From: an uncultured Clostridia bacterium | GTDB taxonomy: Bacteria > Bacillota > Clostridia > TANB77 > CAG-508 | DNA: 64,000 nt | Assembly: GCA_948485625.1 (NCBI GenBank) | Contig: CAOMRW010000003.1 | Span: 47,993-111,992 of the forward strand | Reading direction: 5' to 3' | Part shown: in pieces, positions 1 to 9,011 of the stretch | Position numbering within the stretch: the stretch's first letter is position 1 | Layout: every line of letters starts with the position of its first letter | Made by a program: the position numbers and the translations under genes | The notes under the pieces: model-generated | Told to the model about the DNA's origin: nothing | Seen by the model: only the letters and a program-made list of their open reading frames with translations | Databases searched by the model: none

Positions 1-225
1 TTCTACTCCACTCCATGATGGTGATTTATTATTTCCATTTATATAATACCATCCATTTTGTTTTGAATAGTTCATTACATCTGAACCCTCATATATACAT
101 TGTGATATAAAACTTGTACAGTCTCCTCCTACATTATCAAAATTATAGTATTTAGGATTTCTTTGGTATGCCCATTTTTTTGCATATTCTATTGCTTTTT
201 GTCTGTTATATTCTATTTCTTTCAT
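1..225 (-). CDS. Amidase_6-type protein, N-terminal part (runs off the window)
   Basis: Open reading frame of 75 codons starting at ATG 225-223, preceded by GGAGG at about 232-237, and still open at base 1. It begins MKEIEYNRQKAIEYAKKWAY and continues through NPKYYNFDNVGGDCTSFISQ, then a GWYY and SPSW stretch. This is the N-terminal signature of the putative amidase domain family (Amidase_6, PF12671), with the family's Asp-Cys-Thr motif at the likely catalytic Cys. These are usually cell-wall or spore-wall associated domains of 150-170 residues. The C-terminal half lies outside the window, so catalytic His/Asn residues cannot be judged. Family assignment comes from motif recognition only. Confidence 0.75.
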   Translation of the reverse strand, partial: MKEIEYNRQKAIEYAKKWAYQRNPKYYNFDNVGGDCTSFISQCIYEGSDVMNYSKQNGWYYINGNNKSPSWSGVE

Positions 226-304
226 GTTTTTAACCTCCAAATATATTTATATATTATATTTAAAATATATTTTTTAGTTAACTGTATAGATTGATAATAA
301 GATT

Positions 305-351
305 GGTTCTTTTGGGACAAAAATGTCCCAAAAGAAACGTCCCTTTGGGAC
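305..351. repeat. REP-like double hairpin, TTTTGGGAC family
   Basis: Two nested inverted repeats: 305-318 pairs with 325-338 (one mismatch; core CTTTTGGGAC / GTCCCAAAAG), and 339-351 is itself a palindrome (GTCCC TTT GGGAC). It ends two bases before the rusA stop codon, so it may act as terminator. Related sequences lie at 58641-58664 and, more loosely, 48633-48663. Confidence 0.6.
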
Positions 352-352
352 A

Positions 353-763
353 CTAGTATTCTTCAATTTTTATATAGATTTTTTCTTCTATTGCATATTT
401 TTTTTCTACTTCTAATTTTGTGATTTGTGTGTCATCTTTAAATGCAAATTTGTTCATGCTGTCTAATATTACTTTTACAATATTGTCTATATCTGGTTTT
501 TTTGTTGGGCTTATATTGTTTTCTAGCATTTCGTTTATATCTGATTTTTTTGTTGTTTTTGGTATTGAAAAATATGCTATTATACTTACTTTTAGTCTTC
601 CTTCTAACATTTTAAATCTTGGATATTTTAATAAAAAGTATTGTTCTACAAGTGTTTCATAGTCTTTCGTCTTTGTCGGCGTATATACTATTCCTGTGTA
701 TGTGTTTAGTCTTGGTCTTCCTTTTCCTATTACTTTTCCTGGTACTTCGAATTCGTATGTCAT
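353..763 (-). CDS. RusA-family Holliday junction resolvase
   Basis: 136 residues, the usual RusA length. RusA enzymes are dimeric endonucleases that cut Holliday junctions and are mostly encoded by prophages or phage remnants. The sequence opens with the RusA-type PGKVIGKGRPR segment (residues 8-18) and carries the acidic core KPDIDN (89-94), D101 and FKDDTQI (108-114), matching the metal-binding aspartates of PF05866. GGAG lies just upstream of ATG 763. The stop codon abuts a REP-like palindrome. No other phage structural genes surround it, so it is probably a domesticated or leftover phage gene. Function is inferred from family. Confidence 0.85.
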   Translation of the reverse strand: MTYEFEVPGKVIGKGRPRLNTYTGIVYTPTKTKDYETLVEQYFLLKYPRFKMLEGRLKVSIIAYFSIPKTTKKSDINEMLENNISPTKKPDIDNIVKVILDSMNKFAFKDDTQITKLEVEKKYAIEEKIYIKIEEY

Positions 764-780
764 TTTTTCTCCTTTTTCTC

Positions 781-1725
781 TTATTGTATTTTCTTTATTT
801 TGGCTACAAAGAATCCCTCTGTATTTTTTGATGGTAATATTCTGATTGATTTGTTTATTGTTTTGTCTTTGTTGTCATTAAATCCTGTTTTTGCTTCTTT
901 TATTTCTTGTTCTATATCTATTAGTTTTATTTTTAGGTTTTCTAGTGCCCATTGTAGTATGTTTTCATTTTCTTCTTCGTTTAGTGTACATGTTGAATAT
1001 ACCATTATTCCATTTTGTTTTAATGCTTTGTATGCACTTAAAAATAATTTTTTCTGTAGTTTTGATAGTTCTTTTACTTTTTTGGGTGTCCAGTCTCTAT
1101 ATGTTGCTACACTGTTTACTATAAATCTTCCTTCTCCACTACATGGTGTGTCTAATAGTACTTTGTCAAAATTTTCTGGATATTTGTCTCCTATTTTTTC
1201 TCCTCTTTCGTTTATTACTTCTATTATATTTGCTCCTTGCTTTTCTACATTGTATTTAAGTCTTTCACATCTTATTTTGTCTAGTTCATTTGCTAGTATT
1301 GTTCCTTTATTGTTCATTAGTGCTGCTATTTCTGTAGTTTTGCTTCCTGGTGCTGCTGTTAAGTCTAGTATTTTTTCTTCTGGTTTTGGATTTAAGATTA
1401 TTGGTGGTATCATGCTTGATAGACTTTGTATGTATATATATCCTTTTTCATATATGTCTAATTTTTGTAGTTGTTTTTCATTTGCATTTTTTATTATTAG
1501 TGCATCTTTATACCAAGATACTCTTTCAAATTTTATATTTTTTTCTTTAAAATATTTCATTAGATTTTGTATGTCATATTTTAATGTGTTTACTCTTAAT
1601 GTTGTATATCTTTCTGATGTCATTCCTAATAGTATTTCATCTACTTTAATTGGTGTGTATTTTTCATATAAGAATTCCATAAATTCTTTGGGCAGTCTAT
1701 TTCTCATTTCCTTTATTGATAACAT
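781..1725 (-). CDS. RsmB/RsmF-type RNA (cytosine-C5)-methyltransferase
   Basis: NOL1/NOP2/Sun-family methyltransferase that puts methyl groups on cytosine C5 of rRNA using SAM. Numbered from an upstream in-frame ATG at 1737: SAM-binding motif LDLTAAPGSKTTE (124-136), acidic motif NELD (150-153), and both catalytic cysteines, C199 in DTPCSGEG and C250 in STCTLNEEENE. I place the start at the fifth codon (ATG 1725) because GGAG lies 7 bases before it; the upstream ATG would sit on that ribosome site. At about 314 residues it lacks the C-terminal extension of full RsmF, so it is a short RsmF-like member. It is followed 17 bases later by rusA. Confidence 0.88.
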   Translation of the reverse strand: MLSIKEMRNRLPKEFMEFLYEKYTPIKVDEILLGMTSERYTTLRVNTLKYDIQNLMKYFKEKNIKFERVSWYKDALIIKNANEKQLQKLDIYEKGYIYIQSLSSMIPPIILNPKPEEKILDLTAAPGSKTTEIAALMNNKGTILANELDKIRCERLKYNVEKQGANIIEVINERGEKIGDKYPENFDKVLLDTPCSGEGRFIVNSVATYRDWTPKKVKELSKLQKKLFLSAYKALKQNGIMVYSTCTLNEEENENILQWALENLKIKLIDIEQEIKEAKTGFNDNKDKTINKSIRILPSKNTEGFFVAKIKKIQ

Positions 1726-1803
1726 TTTGTTCTCCATTCATTTTTATGTTATATCTTTTTATTTTTTGATTTTATTCTATCATATTATTCTTACTTTATT
1801 TTA

Positions 1804-2460
1804 TTAATCACTTTTTCTCTTTTTTAATATATCATTTTCCTTTATAAAATCTGCTATATTTTCAAATACTTTTTCTGTATATAGTGGTCTATCATTTTCA
1901 ATGAATAAATCTGCAACAGACTTTGCTCCTTTTTGTATTAGTTTTTCTATTCTTTCATCTTTAAGTAATTCCGTATTTTTTTCATTATTTATATTTATAC
2001 TATTTTCTTCACAGTATTTTTTGCATTGTATATCTGCTTCCAATTTGTCGCACATCTTGCAAAAAATAGACTCTTTTGTTTTCATTTCTTCATATTCTTC
2101 TATTAATTCAATGTATTTTATTTTATCACTTAGAGTACTTAGTACTTCTTCTACTGCTATTTTTCCTATTCTTCTTTTTTCTTCTTTTGTTACTTTGTCA
2201 AATGGTGTTAAATCTCCTATTTTGATTTCTTCTATCTCATGTAATACTAACATCATTATTACCTTATTTAGATTAACATTTAGCTTAAATTCTGAATCTA
2301 TAGCGATTGCTAAAATACATGTTCCATATATGTGTTCAGCTACACTTTCTACTCTTTCTCTTTCTATGTTCCAAACTTTCCATCCGCTTCTTATCTTGTC
2401 TTTTAGTTCTGTTGCTAATAAATAAAATTGTATTAGATTTTGTATTTTTTGCTCTTCCAT
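1804..2460 (-). CDS. HD-domain hydrolase, YfbR-like (HD_3)
   Basis: 218-residue HD superfamily phosphohydrolase. The metal ligands are visible: H43 in ESVAEHIYG, H74-E75 in VLHEIEE, and D83 in IGDLTPFD. These fit the HD_3/YfbR group (PF13023), whose members dephosphorylate deoxynucleoside monophosphates in the cytoplasm; the exact substrate here is inferred. The start is supported by AAGGAGAGG seven bases upstream. A TTGTAA-17-TAAAAT promoter-like sequence lies upstream at about 2480-2510. It is separated from the rsmF-like gene by 78 bases of AT-rich sequence. Confidence 0.8.
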   Translation of the reverse strand: MEEQKIQNLIQFYLLATELKDKIRSGWKVWNIERERVESVAEHIYGTCILAIAIDSEFKLNVNLNKVIMMLVLHEIEEIKIGDLTPFDKVTKEEKRRIGKIAVEEVLSTLSDKIKYIELIEEYEEMKTKESIFCKMCDKLEADIQCKKYCEENSININNEKNTELLKDERIEKLIQKGAKSVADLFIENDRPLYTEKVFENIADFIKENDILKKRKSD

Positions 2461-2579
2461 AATTTCCTCTCCTTATTATGTTATCATTTTAACATACATA
2501 ATAATTTATTACAATGAAATTAAAATATAAACTAAAAATATTCTATTGATTAGATGTGATGATTTGTGTCCACGTCTTT

Positions 2580-2655
2580 GGGGATAGGGGGCCAGGTCTT
2601 TAATCCCCACTTTTTAATAAAAAAGTAGGGATTAAAGACCTGGCCCCCTATCCCC
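2580..2655. repeat. REPIN-like perfect palindrome, CCAGGTC family (copy 1)
   Basis: Left arm GGGGATAGGGGGCCAGGTCT continues TTAATCCC; the right arm ending at 2655 is its complement, giving a stem of about 35 bp with one mismatch and an AT-rich tip. It overlaps the 3' end of the ABC exporter gene and supplies its last seven codons and stop. Confidence 0.85.
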
Positions 2656-4369
2656 ATTAATTAATTTATAATATTCACTCTGTTTTTTTATTAGTTCTTC
2701 ATGTTTTCCATATTCAATTATTTCTCCATTTTTCATTACAATTATTTCATCGCAATCTTTTATTGTTGATAATCTATGGGCTATTATTATACATATTTTG
2801 TTTTTACTTACTTTTTCAATTGCATTTTTAACAAGCACTTCTGCTTCATAACTTAAAGCAGATGTTACTTCATCTAAAATAATCACATCAGAATCTACTG
2901 CCATTACTCGTGCAAAATTAATCATTTGTTTTTCTCCGAGTTGATAATATGTCAGGATTATTATATATATCTGTATAATATCCATTTTCTAGTTCTATTA
3001 TTTTTTTATGTAATTTTAATTTTTTAAAAATGTTTTCTATTTCAGATATTTCTATATTTTTATTAACATATCTTATATTATCTATTATTGAATTAGGAAG
3101 TATCTGAACTTCTTGCATTATATACCCTATTTTTTCTCTTATTGAAGAAATACTATACTTCTTATAATCGTCATTATTTATCTGAATTTCTCCTTTTGTC
3201 GGTTCATAAAATCTGCATAATAAATTAGCAATTGTTGTTTTTCCACTTCCTGTTTTCCCTACTAGTGCAATTTTTTTATTTTCTTCTATTTTTAGGCAAA
3301 AATCTTTTATGTTTTTTTGATTTGTATTATATGAAAAAGATACATTTTTAAATTCAATTTTATTAATTTTATCTATTTTATTCCCATTATTTAGTTCTTC
3401 AACGTCATTTATGTTTAAAAATTCTATAATTTTTGAATATGAAATAAATGATTTATTAAAATTTGTTAGATGTTTTGTGAACCATTTGAATTCATATTCA
3501 AGTGCTGAACTATATTCTATTAATAATAATATGTTTGCATATGTTGTAATTTTTTGTATTGTATTGATTCCTGCATAATATATTATTACAGCTGTTGATA
3601 AAGATATTATAAATATAAATATATTATTGTACTTAGCAATGGTTTTTTCTAATTTATTATTACTGTTTGAGTATTCTTGCAATTTTTCTTTTAATTCATT
3701 TTCTTTTTTGTCTATTATATTTAATGTTTTTATTGTTAGAAATCCTTGTACTCCTTCATTTATATAATTATATAGTTCTATATTTATTTTTCTTATTTTG
3801 TTTATTATACTTATTGTTTTTTTATTAAAATAAGTTGTTATTAAAAATCCTATAATATATAGTATTAATATTAGTATTGTTATTTTTAAGTCTATAAATA
3901 ATAAAAATATTGCAATAATAGAAAATCTTATTATCCCCATAAAGCACATTTCTACTATAATTTCAGGAAATAATCTTCCAGCTTCATTTACATCATTTTG
4001 TAAAAATTGTAATATTAATCCTGTTTCATTTTCGTCATAAAATTTCATTTTTACTTCTTGCATTTTACAGAATACTTTGTCTCTTAAGTCTTTTTGTATT
4101 TTTCTTTTTAAAATTGATCTTATGTTACAGTGTTTTAGTACCATATAACATTGTAATATTAAGAATATTATATATAGTATTCCTAAGATAATTAGTGCTT
4201 TTATGTTTTTATTTGGTATTTCTATGTCTATAATTTGTTTTGTTATATATGGTATTGTTATTACTTCAATTATTGCTACTGATATTATAATAGTAAATAG
4301 AATTATGAATTGTTTGTTATATCCAGATATTTTATACATTTGTTTTAGTTTTTTTAATTTTTCTTTCAT
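2632..4369 (-). CDS. ABC exporter half-transporter (permease-ATPase), broken at an in-phase CGG
   Basis: Type IV ABC exporter half: about six membrane helices (residues 15-290), then an ATPase with Walker A LVGKTGSGKTT and the Q-loop IGYIMQEVQ. The frame breaks at CGG 2938-2936, inside the signature motif: LST then CGG. Skipping one base (the C) gives LST-GEKQMINFAR, followed by Walker B VIILDEVTSAL and the H-loop IIIAHRLS, for 578 residues in all, the normal size. In the unshifted frame, translation stops six codons after the CGG. The last residues (GDRGPGL) are encoded by the palindrome at 2580-2655. It pairs with the exporter half directly upstream (18-bp gap), presumably as a heterodimer exporting a drug, peptide or lipid. 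Confidence 0.8.
2936..2938 (-). other. In-phase CGG, candidate +1 shift site 1
   Basis: Zero-frame reading is ACT CGG AGA; skipping C2938 gives ACT-GGA-GAA (T-G-E) and restores the ABC signature LSTGEKQ. Glycine here is near invariant in the ABC family. Confidence 0.75.
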
Positions 4370-4387
4370 TTTTTATTTCATTCCTAC

Positions 4388-6131
4388 CTATATCATATCT
4401 TTATTAATTTCAATTAGTTTTTTATAATTTTTATTTTTTTCTAGTAATTGTTTGTGTGTACCTTTTGTTGTTGTTTTTTTATCTATAAATATTATATTGT
4501 CTGCATAATTTATAATTTCTAAATTATTGCTTATAAATATTATTGTTTTATTTTTATATTTATTTTTTAGATTTATTAATATGTTTCTTCTTGTTTTATT
4601 GTCTAGCTTATTTAATGCGTCATCTATTATTATAATTTCTTTATTATTTAGCAAACTTCTTGCTAGACATATTCTTTGTTTTTGTCCTCCAGATAATTTT
4701 GTTCCTTTTTCTCCTATTAATGTATTATATTTATCTACAAAATTCTCAATATCTGATTCTATTTCTGCATCTTTTGCTACTTCTTTTATTTTGTGATTGT
4801 CTATTTGATTTTTTAATTTAATATTTTCTAATATACTTCCTGAGAACATGTATATTTCTCCTAAAATTAGTTCAACATATTTTCTGATGTGTTCTTTATT
4901 TATTGTTTTAATATTGTGTTTATTTATATAAATATTTCCTTTATAATCATAGAATCCTAAAATTGTTTTTGCTAAAATGCTTTTACCGCTTCCATTTTCT
5001 CCTATAATTGCTATTTTTTCTCCTGAGTTTATTATAAAATTTATGTTTTTTAATATTGGTTTATTTTTTATGTATATTGTTACATTACTAAATATTATTT
5101 CTCCATTTAGATTATATATATAATTTTCTTTTTCTTCTTCTTTTAATTTTAAGAATTTGTTTACTTTTTTACTTACTACATAGAAGTTATCTATTATTTC
5201 TAAGTTTTCTCCAAAATTATATAGATAATTAAATATTTTACTTGATAATTCTAATAATGCTATTAGAGCTCCCATTGTCATTTTCCCGTTTTATTATTGC
5301 TATTCCGCCTATCATATATATAATCGGTTTTTTTAAGTATATTATGTGTTCTAAAATTATGTCATAAAAAAGTACTAATTTTATAAAGTATATATTTTGT
5401 TTTAGATATTCATCATTTAATTTTTCGTAATTTTCTTTTTCTTGCTTTTGCTTATTGAACATTCTGATTAATTTTATATTATTTATATTTATCATTGTAG
5501 AGTTTAAAAGTTCTTTTCGTCTGCTTACAAGCTTTTCTACACTTTTGTTTAATCTTTTAAAATACCATAAAGAAAATTCTAGTATTACTATTATTGTTAC
5601 AAATATGTATATTGTTACTGTCAGATTTAGTGTTGTACTTTCTTTTATTATGAATATACTTAAAAATATAATATCTAATATTATATTAAATTGACTATTA
5701 AAAAAGTTTGAAAATATGTCTGCATCTTCATTTATTCTTTGTATTATTTCTGCTTTGCTGTATATGTTATAGCTTTTATATTCTAAATTCAATAAATGTT
5801 TATATAATGCTTCTTTTAAGTTTATATTAATTTTTATTTTTAATTTAGATGTTATTATATTTCTAAAGTAATTTAATATCGTATATATAAAATTAAAGAT
5901 AATTATTATACTTGCAAAAATAAATAAGTCATATATGTAATTTTCTTTTAGTATTTTATTTATATATGTTGGTATGTTTGTATAATTGTTTAATATTACT
6001 CCATCTATTGCATATTTTATATTTAATGATATTTGTATTGTGATATATGATATAGATATGCTTAGTAAAAATATTGTGATTATATATTTTATTGTGTTTT
6101 TTAGTGATATTTTTATTATATTGTTTTTCAT
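4388..6131 (-). CDS. ABC exporter half-transporter, first partner, broken at an in-phase CGG
   Basis: Six-helix ABC exporter half. The membrane domain spans roughly residues 1-300. The ATPase has Walker A IIGENGSGKS, signature LSGGQKQRICLARSL, Walker B EIIIIDDAL and an SN pair where the H-loop histidine is expected (IIFISNNLE), so its own ATP site may be weak, as in degenerate partners of heterodimeric exporters. The frame breaks at CGG 5288-5286 after IAIIK. Skipping the C gives IIK-GKMTMGALIAL, the conserved glycine-rich end of the last helix, and a 580-residue protein. Without the shift, translation ends 16 codons later. It lies just upstream of the second half at 2632-4369. Same-length siblings and a shared break type suggest both are functional together or affected together. 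Confidence 0.8.
5286..5288 (-). other. In-phase CGG, candidate +1 shift site 2
   Basis: Zero frame reads AAA CGG GAA; skipping C5288 gives AAA-GGG-AAA-ATG (K-G-K-M), which joins the two halves of the exporter at the usual K-G-x-(M/L)-T motif. Confidence 0.72.
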
Positions 6132-6170
6132 TTTTTCTACAACTTTCTTTTTATTATCTTTTTTGTTTTG

Positions 6171-6248
6171 TGGGGATTGGGGGCCAGGTCTTAAGTCCCC
6201 ATTTTTTTGTATAAAAATGGGGATTTATGACCTGGCCCCCAATCCCCA
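6171..6248. repeat. REPIN-like palindrome, CCAGGTC family (copy 2)
   Basis: Arms TGGGGATTGGGGGCCAGGTC and complement, stem about 33 bp with a few mismatches and an AT-rich tip. It lies between the ABC exporter pair and the AraC gene, next to a second unrelated hairpin. Confidence 0.85.
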
Positions 6249-6254
6249 TTTTAT

Positions 6255-6305
6255 AAAGACACTATCAAAACATATTTATATTATATATGTTTTGATAGTG
6301 TCTTT
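6255..6305. terminator. 21-bp perfect hairpin after the AraC-type gene
   Basis: 6255-6275 pairs perfectly with 6285-6305 (core GACACTATCAAAACATAT), loop 9 bases. It starts 31 bases past the AraC gene's stop. The T-rich tract follows on the plus strand, not the minus strand, so termination of the minus-strand gene is only probable. Confidence 0.45.
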
Positions 6306-6335
6306 CTTTATTTTTTTGGTATCACTTTTATTAAG

Positions 6336-7163
6336 TTATTTTACAGCTATACATATTTCACAATTGTTTTCATGATAAATTTCTAATTGTGGATAGTTCA
6401 ATACTTCATTATATTTTGATGATGGTAGCCATTTTGTATATATTGTGTTGTATAATTTTAGTATTTCTTCTTGTTTTTTTGTGTTTAATTTAAAGCATGC
6501 CCAAGTTGCTTTTGGAATTTCAATTTTTACAAAGTCTTCTCTATTTTCTTTTCCTGCAATATAATATTGTATTTTGTTTGATATTTCATTATCATATATA
6601 TCTATTGAAATTCCGTAATACAAGTTTTCTTCATTGTTGTTATCCATTATAAAATTTAGTATTTTTTCTTTTCTACTTTTTTCAAATAGTTTTTGTATGG
6701 ATTTATTGTCTTCTAATTTTATTATTCCAGTTGTTATTCCATAAAATTCTTGTTTTTCTAATTCCATTACTCTATATTCTATTTCATCTATTGTTTCTAT
6801 TGTTGGTTTAAATTTTATTTTTGGAAATGTTTTTATTTTTGTTTTTTCTTTTCTTAATGTTTGTGGACTTATTCCATGCATTTTTTTAAAAGAATTAGAA
6901 AATGATGCTGGTGAATCATATTGGTATTTTATACTTAGGTCTATTATTTTTATGTTTGATAATAGAAGTTCTTCTGCTGCTTTGCTTAGTCTTCTTTTTC
7001 TTATGTATTCTGTTAATGTGATTCCTGTTAAAAATGTAAATATTCTTTGTAATGTGTATGATGATGTTCCTGCTATTTTTGCTAGGTTTTTATATTCTAT
7101 TTTATTACTTAAATTTTCTTCTATATTATCTATGATTTTATTTAAGGTTTCATAATAATTCAT
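6336..7163 (-). CDS. AraC-family regulator with GyrI-like ligand domain
   Basis: 275 residues. The N-terminal 105 residues hold two helix-turn-helix motifs of the AraC/XylS type (KIEYKNLAKIAGTSSYTLQR and IKIIDLSIKYQYDSPASFS, then GISPQTLR). The C-terminal 150 residues match the GyrI-like/effector-binding fold in layout, with YRVMELEKQEFYGITTGI near its start and the closing LEIYHE segment. This is the Rob/SoxS-BmrR type arrangement in which a small hydrophobic ligand tunes DNA binding. It faces the ABC exporter pair downstream in the same direction, so control of that exporter is a reasonable guess. Ribosome site is modest. Confidence 0.85.
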   Translation of the reverse strand: MNYYETLNKIIDNIEENLSNKIEYKNLAKIAGTSSYTLQRIFTFLTGITLTEYIRKRRLSKAAEELLLSNIKIIDLSIKYQYDSPASFSNSFKKMHGISPQTLRKEKTKIKTFPKIKFKPTIETIDEIEYRVMELEKQEFYGITTGIIKLEDNKSIQKLFEKSRKEKILNFIMDNNNEENLYYGISIDIYDNEISNKIQYYIAGKENREDFVKIEIPKATWACFKLNTKKQEEILKLYNTIYTKWLPSSKYNEVLNYPQLEIYHENNCEICIAVK

Positions 7164-7184
7164 TTTCTGTTTCCTATCCTTGTT

Positions 7185-7418
7185 TTAAGTACTTTTCTTT
7201 ATCCATTCTCTTTTAAAGTTTATTTCTTCTTTGTTTTTTAGTCTTTCAGCAATATCTATATCTAGTAATTCACACATTCCTATTAGGCATATAAATACGT
7301 CTGTTATTTCGTTTTCTAAATTTGAATTGTATTCTTTGTCTATATCTATTCCTATATTGTTGTCTGTTTTTCTTACTTCTTTTGCTAGTTCTCCTATTTT
7401 TTCTGTTAATAAGCACAT
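7185..7418 (-). CDS. MazG-like nucleotide pyrophosphohydrolase, possibly 5'-truncated
   Basis: 77 residues resembling the helical core of all-alpha NTP pyrophosphatases: EKIGELAKEVRK (about 6-17) and ENEITDVFICLIGMCELLDI (about 35-54) provide the E-E-x-D metal motifs. Enzymes of this group hydrolyse non-canonical NTPs. The reading frame stays open upstream of the chosen ATG (7418) for about 16 codons including YKTTLLER, which fits the family N-terminus but offers no ATG and no ribosome site. Either a non-standard start is used or the gene has lost its 5' end. It lies between the Ppx-like gene and the AraC gene. Confidence 0.55.
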   Translation of the reverse strand: MCLLTEKIGELAKEVRKTDNNIGIDIDKEYNSNLENEITDVFICLIGMCELLDIDIAERLKNKEEINFKREWIKKST

Positions 7419-7465
7419 TCTTTCTAATAATGTTGTTTTATAGTTAATGTTTTTTAGTATTTTTA

Positions 7466-8347
7466 TTAATTATTGTTTTGTTTATCTAAAATCCCATATA
7501 CCATTGCTATGTCAGTTGGAACTATATATTTTGCACCTATTTCTTCTGCAACTACTAATGTAAAAGCAGCCATTGCTCTTGTTGCATACCACCAATTTGG
7601 ATCAGTTACTCTTGTTTTTATTTCTTCTAAAGAAATCTCTTTATAATATCTTTCTGTTTCACTTTTTCTTGTTTCTATGTCCATCATAATCGGAGATACT
7701 TCATCTTTATATAAAGTATTTTCTTCATATTTTATTCCAGAGTATCTTGCAAATTTTTCGTGTCCTCCACCTGCTAATATTAATATATCTGCTTTTTCTT
7801 TTGGTAAATTTAATCTTTCTTTAATAAAATCTTTTACTTTTTCAAGATTAGTTGTTGCATAGTTTTCTGCTAAGTCTGGAAATTCTTGCATTACATCTAT
7901 AACACCTATTTTTGTGTTTACACTTTCTTTTATTTCTTCATCATAAATTGCAATTTCAGTAGAGCCTCCTCCTCCTATAAATACACATACTTTTTCTTTT
8001 ACAAATCTGGTTGCTCCAAAAACTGTTAAATCATTTTCTTTTTCTTGAGAAATAATATCAAAATTGTATCCTGTTTCATTTTTGAATCTGCTTAAAAATC
8101 CTTTTCTTTCTGTATCATTTAAAGTTCTGAAAATACTTGTTCCACATACATATATATCTTCAGATATGCTTTTTAATTCATTTATGCTAGAAATCAACTC
8201 TACTATATCACTTTCTCTTAGTTTTTTATCTTCGTTATAATGTTTTTTTAATTGTATTGTTCTTCCATTTAGTTTTTTTATTACTTTACCATCAAATTTG
8301 TCAACTTTAGTACAGGTCGAACCAACTTCTACAATTATTTTGTTCAT
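7466..8347 (-). CDS. Ppx/GppA-family phosphatase (exopolyphosphatase-like)
   Basis: 293 residues of the ASKHA/actin-like fold. EVGSTCTKV at residues 7-15 is the phosphate-1 loop and FIGGGGSTEIAIYD (123-136) the phosphate-2 loop; LILAGGGHEKFA is the adenosine-type motif. Ppx/GppA enzymes release phosphate from polyphosphate or pppGpp. At 293 residues it contains only the two catalytic lobes and none of the C-terminal HD-like domain of long Ppx proteins. GGAG precedes ATG 8347. Substrate is not determined by the sequence. Confidence 0.75.
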   Translation of the reverse strand: MNKIIVEVGSTCTKVDKFDGKVIKKLNGRTIQLKKHYNEDKKLRESDIVELISSINELKSISEDIYVCGTSIFRTLNDTERKGFLSRFKNETGYNFDIISQEKENDLTVFGATRFVKEKVCVFIGGGGSTEIAIYDEEIKESVNTKIGVIDVMQEFPDLAENYATTNLEKVKDFIKERLNLPKEKADILILAGGGHEKFARYSGIKYEENTLYKDEVSPIMMDIETRKSETERYYKEISLEEIKTRVTDPNWWYATRAMAAFTLVVAEEIGAKYIVPTDIAMVYGILDKQNNN

Positions 8348-8414
8348 TATTATTTCTCCATTCTTTATATTTCATATTCTCTTATCTCACAATTTCTTGG
8401 TCTATATTTTTCTA

Positions 8415-8675
8415 TCATTCCATCATTTGCCAATTTATTATACAAGTATCCTCATTAAATGCAACTATATTAAATCTGTAATTTATATCTTTTTGATTAT
8501 CTGCAACTACATTCCACAAATTTGTTACTTCTTCAAAATTTGCACATGGCTTATCTATTGGGTTTTCATAGTATTCAACATTTTTGTCCAATGTTTCTAA
8601 TGTTCTTTTCCAGTCTAATTCTTTCCATGACTCCATAAACTCTTTTGTCCATTTTTCATATCTCTCTTTTAACAT
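8415..8675 (-). CDS. NTF2-like (SnoaL-fold) protein, C-terminally truncated
   Basis: 86 residues with a good ribosome site (AAAAGGAG) and ATG 8675. WTKEFMESWKELDWKRTLET and NVEYYENP are typical of the first helices and strand of small NTF2-like domains, and CIINWQM resembles the third strand. Members are normally 110-130 residues, so this protein stops before its last two strands (TGA at 8415). No frameshifted continuation was found, so it looks like a deletion remnant. It sits beside another truncated gene at 8713-8946. Confidence 0.5.
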   Translation of the reverse strand: MLKERYEKWTKEFMESWKELDWKRTLETLDKNVEYYENPIDKPCANFEEVTNLWNVVADNQKDINYRFNIVAFNEDTCIINWQMME

Positions 8676-8712
8676 ATTTTTTCTCCTTTTATAATTTAGG
8701 TGATGTGTAAAC

Positions 8713-8946
8713 CTATAAATAACTTACTATATCTTCAAATGTATCATATCCACTTTCACTATTGATATGTCCTGCATTTGGCATTAAAACTTGCTCTGTT
8801 GCAATTTTATCTGCAAAATCTTTTTCTACTTCATATTTTACATATGTGTCATTATCTGAATAGAAACATATTATTTCATTTGCATATTGTTTTATATCTT
8901 CTAAATTTTCAAAATACATTGATTTATATTTGTTCTTTCCCAACAT
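8713..8946 (-). pseudogene. Alpha/beta hydrolase (RBBP9/YdeN-like), C-terminal fragment
   Basis: 77 codons encoding the C-terminal part of a small serine-hydrolase fold: IICFYSDNDTYVKYE carries the acid residue and MPNAGHINSESGYDTFEDI the catalytic histidine. This matches the RBBP9/YdeN family (about 180 residues). The nucleophile half is missing: upstream of ATG 8946 the sequence opens into an unrelated short reading (MISYKWCKGT...) and no GxSxG is found. The fragment has no convincing ribosome site. I therefore treat it as decayed. Confidence 0.6.
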
Positions 8947-9011
8947 CTCCCCAATTTAATAAGTTAATGGTTCCTTTACACCATTTATAACTAATCATAT
9001 TTTTCCTACCT

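Noticed and set aside
353..763. An intact prophage around rusA
   Set aside because: No terminase, portal, capsid, integrase or lysis genes are present in the window; rusA stands alone.
800..1807. Long plus-strand reading frames opposite real genes
   Set aside because: They are the complement of conserved minus-strand proteins, are Ser/Phe/Leu-rich, and lack ribosome sites. The same holds for all other plus-strand frames except 39657-40208 and 45069-45305.
6255..6305. The 21-bp hairpin as a firm minus-strand terminator
   Set aside because: The T-run lies on the plus-strand side, so it is listed only with low confidence.
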